Of a stretch of DNA of 64,000 nt, positions 38,101-50,100 are shown in pieces. Below the pieces are notes generated by a model. The model was given only the letters and a program-made list of their open reading frames with translations. It was not told the origin of the DNA and did not search any database. Positions within the stretch are counted from its first letter, which is position 1. Each line of letters opens with the position of its first letter. Location: contig CM060850.1 in the NCBI GenBank assembly GCA_030737835.1, positions 13,172,249 to 13,236,248 on the forward strand. Direction: 5' to 3'. This stretch comes from Acorus gramineus (lineage: Eukaryota; Streptophyta; Magnoliopsida; Acorales; Acoraceae). Made by a program: the position numbers and the translations under genes.

Positions 38101-41100
38101 ATTTGCAATATATGGATGCCTCGGACACTTGAATTGTGCCATTTTTTTGGTAAATGCAAATGCACTAACAATCCTTTCTGACAGTTTGAACATATTCTTA
38201 ACTTGAAGGATTGCAGTGCATGATTATTTGTTTTTTCCACACACTCAATCAGCTATAAACACCTTGTTAGATCTTCTCCACCTTTGCACTGATATATTTT
38301 GTGATCCTGAACCAGGAAACTCATCATTAGGCCTTTCAATATTGCACTCTGCTGCGGAGCTTCTTGAAGTAATTGTTTCAGATTCTGCTTCATCTTCGTT
38401 GTGTGCTTGGATTGGGCATGCCACGGAGCTACACAAATCATTGCACATGTCTTCACCGGGGTCCAACAGAAAGGATGCTCCTACGAGGTTGTTGGAATGG
38501 ATAGATGCTGGTGTAGTCTATCACAGGAATGGGGCTATTGGACTTCTTAGATATGCTGCCATCTTGGCTTCTGGGGGGGATGCTCACCTTACATCAACAA
38601 GCATTTTAGTATCCGATTCAATGGACATTGAGAATGTTGTTGGGGATTCCACTGGTGGTTCGGATTCTCAGGTTATGGATAATCTTCTTGGGAAGCTTGT
38701 TTCTGATAAATCCTTTGATGGAGTTACTCTTAATGATACTTCTATAGTGCAACTGATTACGACTTTTCGAATATTGGCATTCATTTCAGAAAATTCGGTA
38801 GGACTTCACACTCAGTATTGAATTTCTCAGCCTTTTGAAATTGTTATATTTTTCTTTAAATCTCAGTATTTTGCTTTCTTATTGCAGGCTGTTGCTGCTT
38901 CACTATATGAGGAAGGCGTCATGACATTGATATATGTGGTATTGGTCAGCTGTAAATCGATGCTTGAGAAATCTTCAAGTACTTATGGTAAATTTTTAAT
39001 ATACCCTTTTAAACTTTTTAATCCATGATTCTATATCTTTTCTATCGACTGGAACAGTGATTGTATTTTAATACAAACAGGATACATGTATTAGTGTTAG
39101 ACATAGAACTCTGAAAGTGTATACAATCGTTTGCTAAGAAGTTATAAAACAATGTCCTACAAAAACATAGAGAAATCATGCTCAATATTATTTAAATTAT
39201 CTGTTTTTTCTATACAGGAAGGTTGAGTTCCCAACACGTGATGCACACTGAAATTTTTTTTTTGTCTTTGTAGACTTGAATACTATTTTGAGATGCACAG
39301 CTGCTTCCTACCCCCCTCCCACAATGTTCTTGTAGATATATAAATGACTTACAAATTTTGGTTGTCTTCTTTTGGTTTTCGGGGTGGGTGGGTGGGTCGA
39401 AGAATGTGGGAACTCAACAGCTCTAATTTTGTGAAACAGATGAAAGCTCCCTCAAGAGGAAGTTTTTTTAATTTTTTAAGTTTTTTTAATTTTTTATGAA
39501 AGGTGGTGTCACTATGTTATTTAGTAACTGGTAAACTATCATGGGTTACAAATGGAGTGAAAAGGAAGTAAAAAACCAGGAATTGTTGAAGCATCCGTTT
39601 CTTACTCGTATTGGAGAGATTGACTGACAGCATAAGCTGATCAATGTAATCATTTCACTGAATATTTATCTTGGATGTTTTTATTGTGTTATAGTATGGG
39701 GTTGACCGTTGGGGTAGCTTTTGCATAATACTGAATTGTGTCTTTTTTTTTTATAAGACATGATATTTTTTATTACTAAATGAAAATACATCTCTAAAGA
39801 AGGGAAATAAGGAATCTTCTTTTACAAGAAAAAAGAAAGAGGATTAAAAAAAGAAAAAGAAAAAAAAGCAAGATTAGTACAGAGCCCAACCCTCCTCCCA
39901 AAACAGAACTCACACTATTACAATAGAGATCCGTCTTTCCCATTTCTTTTTGCACTGTATCAACCTCCAAAATATGTTTTTCCTACTTCACAAAAGATTC
40001 GTAGTACTAAGCTAAACGTTCTCGCATTATGGTTTTCACTTTTGGAAAATCATTTTATTTCATGTTAGCCACACTCCAGCAAACTGCATGAGGAATCATA
40101 TTTATGAACTTTGCTTTTGGGCTTCTATCCCCATCCATTTTTCAATTTTTAATCCATTTTCACATTTGTGTCGTCTCTTGGAAAGAACATGGAATCCTTA
40201 TTACAATCCCTTTTTTGTGCCATGTCATTTTACTAAGTGTGCAAATGTAGAAAAGATGTGTGATACATTTGCCACACAATTCACGCATTGTGTTTCTATC
40301 ATTGGAGTATATATTTTTCTCCTTACTTTGGTGAGGAGTTTAACTAATAAGCCACATAATTAGTGGTGCATTTGGTGTGCCAATGTGATAAACAAATTTG
40401 GCGTCCCAGATTTGTTTTGATTTACCTGTCGTCGCCAACACCCTATTGAGCTCCTCCTTCAATTGATTGTAGAAACTTTTAACTGAGAATCCTTGTTCTG
40501 GACTTGGTATCCATTTTATGGTGTCTTCCTCCAGATCAAGAACAATCTCGAATGCAGCTAGCAAATCTCTACACAGCCTTGGACACCATAATACCATTTA
40601 GCTGCTTTTCTTTATTGCTTACACATAATGGTGGCCTGCTGGTCCAGGTAGACTTTTGTTGGGACATATATTGTGTTATGCTTTATCCTATTCTTGCGTA
40701 GAGATTTTGCGTAGAGATTCACTTATTAGGAATTAGAAAGCCTACTCTATGTTTGAGTATCTCACCCAGGTAATCTAGCCTCCTTTGTCCCTCGGGACCA
40801 ACAAGTATTATTAGAAAAAAAAATACTACCATGTTGTCTATTGACTATGCCTTTCGGCCTGGGGTTTAGGAATTTAGGGGTCTGTTTTAGGGTTTGAGGT
40901 TTGGGATTTAGGATTTAGGTTTGGGCAAAAGCACAATGAAAAAAAACCCCTTTCATTTCTTCCTAGTAGGTCACATGGTGATATACTTTTGTTCATTTTG
41001 ATTTGTTATATTCATGGGTTTCATGTGGCTCCCTCAATATCATTGCTTTCTTTTTTCGGCCATATGATAATTTTAGGGATATCGACTAATCTTGTTGATG

Positions 41101-44100
41101 ATTAGATGATATGATGTATACTTTCATGCTAACAAATCAAATGTCCAAAGCTTGCTTTGTAGAAATCATGTGGTTTTAAATTCCAGACTTTTTTTTGGTT
41201 AGGTAAGTGGTGGGACACTTTTAAGGGTTTCTACCAAATTGTTGAGCAATGGGCTATTTGTTGCTCATTCTTTTTCTTTCATTCCCCTGCCTTCTGAATT
41301 CCATTTGGGTTTATGACAACTAAATCTATCTTGCATCCACAGATTACCTTGTTGATGAAGGAGCAGAATGCAGTTCTACATCAGACATGCTCTTAGAACG
41401 TAGTCGTGAGAAATGCCTTGTCGATCTTCTGATTCCTTCTCTAGTACTGCTACTGAATCTATTACAGAAATTACAGGTGAGTGATGCTGATTTATTCTAG
41501 TCATTGGTTGGAGTTCCTTTTCTTTTTGATATTTTCCGTGTACTTATTTTTTTTTAATCTAATTTTGTGCTAGTCGTTTTCATTTTTTATAAAGTGAAAG
41601 ATTTAGGTCTATGGATTTGATGACATAGATAATTTAGATCGTTTCAGATTTAAGAACATGCATTTCGCTCTTGAACCTATATGCATTTGGATATAACAAT
41701 GCCTCCTGCAGGTAGAAGTTGAAACCTTCTATTGGTAGAAGATGGGATGCAACTGCTGCATGATATTTATGATAAAATTTGAAAACTTATCATATCTGCA
41801 ATTCTATTATATGATAAAGTCATGGTTTAAACGATTCTGGGTGGTGCAAGATTCATTAATATTTACATTTAGGGAAGCCCTTGTGCCTCTGAAGATTCAT
41901 TGTTTCATGTGGTTACTTATGCGAAAAAGTCTTTACTCAAGTCAAATGATTTGAAGTGGGTGAATGATGGTAACGACACTTGTGAGCTTTTTTGCGGATT
42001 GGAAGTTGAAAGTAGAGACCATCTCTTCTTCCGGTGCTCTTCAAGTGTGAAAATATAGGAAAAGGTATGCAGAGTTCTTGGTTCCTATTGCTACAAGAAT
42101 GAAGGAATACGACGATGGTTTTGCAGGAGACACGAACGAGGAGAGTGAAGCAATCTTGCTAAGTTCCAATGGATAGTCCCACATGCGGTATATTGGAGCA
42201 TGTGGTTCACTTGCAATGAATTTATTTTCCAACAAGGAAAATACTTGGGTGGTGATATCATCGATCCTTAGAGATTGGATCACTATGATATTGGCGTGGA
42301 TACTCCATCAACTATTATGAGCAATCTTAGTTCAGGAGGTGACATGTTGGTGGCTACTTTCGTAGAGGATTATCTCATCCGATAAGATCCTCTTTTTCTC
42401 CCTTATTCATTTTCTTCTCTCTAATTTTTTTTTGTATGGAGATCCCTCATCTTTTTTGTTTGGGAAACATTTTTTTTCCTTAATAAGATGCTCCTAAATC
42501 TTATTTTCAAAAAAACAAAAGAAAGAAAAAAGGCCGCATATGATATTTGATCGCATATGTTGTTTTTTGCTAACAATAATCCTCCTCCCTTCTTAAAGAT
42601 AAACAATAATCCTCCTCCCACCAACCCCAACATTATATCCCATACGCTGCACACATACTCCATATTTCTGCACATAATGAATATGTGCTACATGTGCACT
42701 ATGTGCAGTTGCATTAAGTTAGACGAAGATGAGGAAGTGGAAAGGAAGAATATAGAGGAAAAGAAGCGAAGCAAAATAGTAAGGAAGAAGGGGATATGAA
42801 AAGTTGTTGCCGTTTCCTCTGGCCTTTGACTATCCATAAACTCCCTCTTTGATTTTCTCTCTCATTTCTTCCTTTTTTTTTAAAAAAACTGGCGCATAAT
42901 TTTTTTTTTTGATGTTGGATATGCAGGTGCAACTTTATTTTGAATAAAGGTAGAAGCAATCTTATACGAAGAAGTTGCCCCTCGAACAAAATGGAGACGA
43001 GGAGAAAACTGAATTTAAAAATAAAGCCCAAATATCAACAAATAAGAAGGGAAGGCTCACAAAAACTTCAAAAACACTTAAGAGATACAACCCTTTCCAG
43101 TTTTTTCTCATGATATTAAACAGTGGGTGCACCCCAAGAAGGATTACGACCCACACTCAGAGAGAGGTTGTGATTGTGCACACGTGTTTTCTATTGGAGT
43201 TATTGGATAGGCCTGTTGTTGGGCCTATTCCCGGAGGCCCGGGGGTTGGGGGGCAACGCCCCCCATGGGCCGCAGCACCCCCCCCCCCCCCCGGGCTGGA
43301 GGGACCTTTCGGCCTACATTACGTAATATACATTATTCCATTTATTTCTTCTTTTTCAACATATTTATACCGTGTAATCCATATACCCCAACACACCGCA
43401 TGGGTTGTGTTTTTGCTTCAGTCCCCTCTTTTTCCTTCTCTTCCCAAACAATTCCCACGCCTTAAAAGTCTTTAAAATCACATCTTAAGCCCCCAGGCCG
43501 ATTCCATCTTGATCTAAATTTGAGCGCTTGCAAGCAAACATAAAAGAAGTGGTCCCTTGTTTCCTTATCCACTCTACAAAGGTTACAAACAATGTTCCAT
43601 CATTCTCCCATTTGCATGAATAACCTTAATAAGAGCCTTGTCTTTAGATAGTAACCACATGAAACACTGAATTTTCTAGGGAGCGTTTACCCTCCAAATT
43701 TGACAAGCAAATGTAAAGAGGGGAATGCTTGTAAATGGTTCACATAGAGGCTTTTGCAGAACACCCTTATGGTGTAGCTATGTTGGAAAAAAGTTTCCAA
43801 ATCACTGTGTCTTCCTCTTCCAAGTCCATTAAAATTACACGGGTGCTGATTATATTAAAACTATGGAAATAAAAAAATATAACTTTATTTGGTATAAAAT
43901 TGAAGCATTTTCAGAGGGTGGTGGGAATTCGTTGTTTCCTTGATGTGTACTCCTGATCGATATGACTTATGATAGCAAAATTTAACAGTGGTTAGGCTAA
44001 AGTTATACCTGGAACTGTATACATGCATGTTTTGAGTTAGAGGTGAAACAATGGCATATAGGATGATTATTATTACTGTTTTCCTATGAGATATGAGTGA

Positions 44101-47100
44101 GTCTTAGGGGAGTTTCTGATCTGTGATGGTCGAAACTGCCAATCGAATGCAGTTTCCAGGTTTGTTGGAAGTTGGAGAATCTGAGTTTGACTAGCAGGAT
44201 GTCATTCAAGTGTCCAGAGGCCAAACTGAGCTTGTAGAATTATCAAAGTCAGGGTTATTTTGAGATTTAAAGAGTATTTTAGGGTCCATACCTGTGGCCT
44301 TGGGGTTGGATCTTCTCCTTCAACTTGTAGCCTTTCACATTCCGATCTATTAAAGCTTTCTTTGATTTTCTCTCCACAATGATTGATAGCAATGAAAAAA
44401 ACGGATCTTCCAATCTTTCAATGACTTCTTGTGTGAACAGGAAGATGGGGTTCCACATGCCTATTTATAGTGAGATTTAGGACTTCTTTGACAAAGCAAA
44501 GGGTCTTTTACATCCCACCATAGAAATAAGAGATGGTCGTCTTCACCTCTTCAATGTTAAGCAACCTTGGCGAGAGAACCTTTTCATGAAGATACGCTTA
44601 AGGCCAGTAGATGCAACTTTTCATTGAAACCTCAATGGCTTTTCTTTAGTGGGCTTTATGTGACAAGATGTGTCACATTAGCCCCCCAAAAGAAGTGGGT
44701 GGAAGAGGTATGCACTATTACAACGTGTTGAGGGTATTATGAAATTAATAGAACAGAGGTGTATCTCATAAGGTAATGGAGGACACTGGAGTTACACTGA
44801 AAAATGTGGGTACTGGAATTTAACCTATTTATATGTGCAATTTTGATGGGTTAATGTTGTATAGGGGACTTCTTCTGAGGGTCAATTATATTTAATTATA
44901 TATTTGTCACGACCATCACAAAACTATTACTTGAAAGCTACTCAAGCAAATTTACCTTGAAGAAAACTATAAACTACTATGAGATGCATGTAAAAGTAAA
45001 TTTTACTTCTCATGCAGAATGATCGTTTCTGAATCTTTCAGAAGGGAATAATGAACCGAGCTTTGGTTAGCCAGTTAGCAGTCATCCCCCCTCTCTGAAA
45101 AGTAGATCAGGGGATTTAATCAGGGGGACACCAATTTTCAAGAAGAAAAAAAAGAATAATAATATTCTTAGCTCTGTATATTGTTTTGACTGTTTCCAAA
45201 ATGCATTATGTCTTTAATATGTTTTTCCTAAGGCATGCTATGTCTCTACTATGTTTGCTCTATATGAAGGATCACTCTTATTGTAGGAAACAGAGCAGCA
45301 ATATCGAAATACAAAGTTGCTTAATTCTCTTCTACAACTGCATCGAGAAATAAGGTGAAAATAAAGCCCCCACCACAGCACCGATTTTTTAAAAACAACA
45401 TTCATAGAGTTTGTCTCAGTTTTCATGCATTAACGTGTAATAACATTTTTGCAGTCCAAGACTTATGACATGTGCTGCGGACCTGTCTTCGCTGTATCCT
45501 GGTTCTGCTCTGGGTTTTGCCGCTGTTTGTCGTCTTTTGGTATCTGCACTTGCCTTTTGGCCTGTATCTGGTTGGATACCTGGTCTGTTCCCTTCTCTCT
45601 TCAAAAGTGTTAGAGCTACTTCATTGCTGGCCTTGGGTCCTAAAGATGCCTGCAGTATGCTATGCCTTTTGGTATGTGTATAATATGGTTCCAGAAATTC
45701 ATCATGATCACGGGGTTACAACTGAATTGTAGTAGTTTTGCCAAATACATCATTATTAAATGGCCCATTTTTTTGTGTTTTGTACTTTATGGTCCTTGCA
45801 CATAACAGTGAAACACTTGAGTTTGAGTTTATCTATATGGTCTATCTAACCTTTACAAATACACATGTTTTCTAATAAATTGACTAATTTTGTACCTTAT
45901 ATGGAACTCTAGGGTGATATATTTGCTGAGGAGGACATATGGCTTTGGAAATGTGGAATGCCATCGTTGAGTGCTCTTAGAACTTTGAGTATTGGGACAT
46001 TGTTAGGCGCTCTTAAGGAGCAAGATATTGAATGGTACTCGCGACCTGGGTACCAAAATGTGCTGCTTAGCCAAATGGCACAAGAACTTGATGAAATAGC
46101 AGAAGTTGTCCTGCATTTTGCCTTTAGTGTATGTATAATTCAGAAAACAATTTCTTATTCCTTTTGTTATCTCTTTGAAGGATGGTAACATCATAATTTT
46201 TCATGAATGATTACATCTTAGGTTGTTTCCCTTTACTTATTAGTATTACTACTTGCTAAGCAGGCATTGGTGGTTGTGCAAGACATGCTTCGAGTTTTCA
46301 TTATTCGTGTTGCCTACCAAAATTCTGAAACTGCTGTTGGTTTACTCCAACCATTATTCAGTTGGCTTCTGAATCACGTCAGTGACACATATTTTTTGCT
46401 TGATACTGATGTGTACAAGGTGATTTGACGTGTTTTCTTTTATCTTCAAAGAAGAGAGGTTTACATCTTCTTTTACGTAACTTCGATTTTTTCTACGTCT
46501 TCCAGATGTACAGATTGCTTGATTTTATTTCAAGTTTGCTTGAGCATCCATGCGCAAAGGTGATACACTTTCTTTATTGTTGAAAATGGCCACATTTATC
46601 TCTGAACCTCACACTTTCTTACTTCGTGACATACACTTGCAGTCGTTCATGTCAAGTCAAAATGTGTACTACTTTTTATTAGTTACACACATGTCAAATT
46701 TATCAGAATGTTTTTAGGGTTATAATGAACTTTCTTGCATGATGATGAATGATATCATTTGATTGATTGGATCTGGGAGATTGTGAAACTCGATCTGTTG
46801 ATGGATTCTCTAGTGTGCTGGTCTCCATCAATAGTCCAGTTTTTTGTTTATTCTGAGTCCATTTAAAGTGTTATACCATGCTATAGAAATAAAGAATTTC
46901 GGTGTATAAATAGAATCTCTAATATTTCTTTTATGTTAATTTCATTTCTTTATTCAGACATTGTTGTTAAAAGAGGGAATTGTGAGAATACTTAATAAGG
47001 TGCTTGGGAGATGCATTGAAGAATGTGCTGCTGATGGGAAACCTATTTCAGAAAGTCGAATTCCTGTTAAAAGTGCCACAATCCTCCTAAGTTGTTGCCT

Positions 47101-50100
47101 ACCCTCATTGAAAGCCTTGGCATTGATCTTTTGTCAGCAGACAACCATGTACTCCTCTGAACCAAATTTGGAGTGAGTAATTCTACAAAGTTATTCTTCT
47201 TGTCAAATTTTAAATTTCATATATGCTAACCTTTGATGTATTTTTGTTTTTCCTTGTTATTTAGATTTATTTTTGAGGACTTGGGTTTTGAAGATTGCGC
47301 TATGATTGGTTGGCATCTTCTTAAATTATGTCAGGTGAATATCTCATGTTTATTCATTAATCCATGATTTGAAGTTTTTTTGTCAAAATGAATTAAAGGT
47401 GTTGGCAATTAAGATTTAAGATCTCGTTTCAGGTCTGAATTATCATCCCGTCTCTCTTGAAATTTTATCATTTTATTTATTACTTCTTCATCCTGTGTCT
47501 GTTCTGCCAACAAAATAAATAACATATGCACGCAATGCATGTGTGCCTAATAAGTCAATATGGTGAGTCAACCTCCTTTTCAATAAGCGAATGGGCTTTG
47601 CAGCCGAAATTTTTTTCTGTGCACTAGTGAACCACAGCAGTTAAAATTTGTGTGGATTCTTGTTAGATGCATAAAGATATAAGTTTTATGAACGATAATC
47701 TCTATATGTTTTTTTGTAGTTTTATATGATTCAGATATCCCTTTGCACATCTTCTTATTCCCATGATTAATGTCCCGAGGTATCTCAAATAACTTGAGGA
47801 TTTGTGTATCTTTTCTGAATACAACTGTCTTTTGAGTCTGTTGGGAAGGTGTTTTTTCCTAGCATGGAATAATTGCATGTATGATTCACATACAGTTGTT
47901 TGCTTGCATTCTTAAGATCTAGAAAATGCTGCTGAGAGGTAATCTTTTTACTAATATACGTGCAAATTTTTGAGAAGGGAAGATGATGGATCACACTTTT
48001 CTTCTGCTCTCCTCAAATTGTGGCCATATTTTACATCCATTCAATATATGCACAGGGGGATCACATCAAAGACATGTGGTTGACATGGGGACAGGAATTT
48101 TGGGATCTACGAAACTACTGAGGTGGATGACATGGAAAAGGTGCAAGAGTAGTTTCGAAGGACAAAGTAGATCAGCAAGGTTGATTGCTGCCAATGTTTT
48201 GATTGCCTTGTTTTATGGTTTTACTGCAGCTATGAGTTTAACATGGTAGTTAGAATGGGGAATAGGTTTCTTCAATATAGTTGTTCAATTTACTCTTCCA
48301 CCCTGAGAGAAACATTGGCTGTAGCTGACTGTGCATCCTGGTTAAGAGTGACTCAGATGTGGTTCCAGAATGATTTTGAAATGTCATTTATATTTGCACA
48401 GGATTGGTGGGACATGTGACACAAGCTAGCTTATCGGAGGCAGAGATAAGGGCCATGTTGTAATTTATGCATGGGATCACCTTTTTTTTATCACCAATAG
48501 GGAGAACAATCCTGGATGGATTCCAGCATGGTCCCGGTGGAGCAAAGATGGGAAAATGCTTTGCTTTTGGTGTTTGTTGTGGTATAAGATGCAGCTAAGA
48601 AGGAATTTTTCAGATCAGAAATTACTAGAAAGGAACATGAAAGCAGACCAACTCTACAAACAGGGAGTTCTTATATTCTTATTCTGAGTGAAGTTTCCAT
48701 TGGTTGAATTGGTTCATTAACTGCCTATTTTGCCATCATTTTCGGAAGATCTTTAACTATTTATTATATGATTTTTACAGTATTCGTATCTGGCACAGCC
48801 TGCTTAGTTTGTCATTTCACTCTATTTTCATTATTTCCCTGATGCTGTAGGAGGTCCGTCTTTCTTGTTTACATTTCTCTTGTTTTTGATGGTTGGCATT
48901 CCTTCTCTTCCTTTCAGGGCCTACCGGTTGGGAGAGAATTGCAAGCTTGTCTATTAGCTTTTAAAGAGTTTGCCTCTTGCCATCAGGGAAGGAGGGCTCT
49001 TGCTTCTATTTTCTTACCTGACCACTTGTCTCCTCTGGATGACAATGAGTGGGAGAGTGGTGGAGTTGCTTCTCTATCTCATGAGTACAACTGGAAGTCT
49101 TCTCCACCTTTCCTTGGTTGCTGGATGAAATTACTGCAATCACTTGATCTGAAGGATTGTTCTTCACTTTATGCTATTGAAGCTGTCACTTCTTTATCCT
49201 TGGCTGGTTTGTATATTTCTATGGAAGGTAAAAGGTGAGTTTTCTTCTATTTTATTATTTGTTACCTTTTTGGGATGTGTCACCTAGAAAAAATGCCATG
49301 TAGGACTCTTATAAAGCTGACTTTATATAGTTCAGCTCAGGGCATAATGGTAGTGACACTGACAATGATGATACTTGATCATTTGTTCATCTATTACAAT
49401 TTGAAGTTTGAGCTATATAGTTTCATAATAAAACATGGGATCTCTATGATGCTGTTCTGGTCTGTGGTATGGTGTAATTATGGTCTGTGCTAACGAATTA
49501 GATATGTCTTTTGAAATTCTGTTTGAACTCAACTCAGTCTGTAATCTTCAGTGATTGTAATGCATTTGAATAAAGTACCTGGCTCTTATTTGAGTTCATG
49601 CTATACTCACTAGCCAAATATGTTGTACACATATATACCATCTCTGTTATTAAATCGAATGTTTGATGCGGGTCAATACTTAATCTCTGTGACACATGCA
49701 ATCTGCATATTGGTCTCAAACTCAATATGTTGTTTCCCTTTATTGATATTTTGATAAGCATCCTTTTGTCTTGACTATTATTGTTTATCTAACATTTGGA
49801 TGCCAACTGTGTTTGTTAATCAGTGTGAAAGGATTGTCAATATTGAAGTCTCTTTTTGGGCTTTCTCATGATTTGGACGGCTCAGAGAGTTCTCTAGAAG
49901 ATCGGTTAAAAAATTTGCATGATATGATACCTCTTTTAGATAGAAGTGTGAGTGAGAATGAGCATACAGCTTCTTCAACAAGGAAGACTACTCTGTGCCA
50001 GGTAGAGAGCTGATATATAACCTTTCATTTGGGTCCTTTCTTCTGCTAAATTTGCATCTGATAATACTTTATGTTCGACGTGTAGGCTAAGAAGTCGGTG

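Noticed and set aside
38216..38315. 5' extension of VIR exon 13
   Set aside because: The frame is open, but the acceptor at 38315 gives the correct phase with exon 12 and joins directly into the conserved LSILHSAAE block; kept only as an alternative.
47983..48249. 88-codon open frame in VIR intron 22
   Set aside because: Between confirmed VIR exons on the same strand, no recognisable domain, no splice sites to include it in phase.
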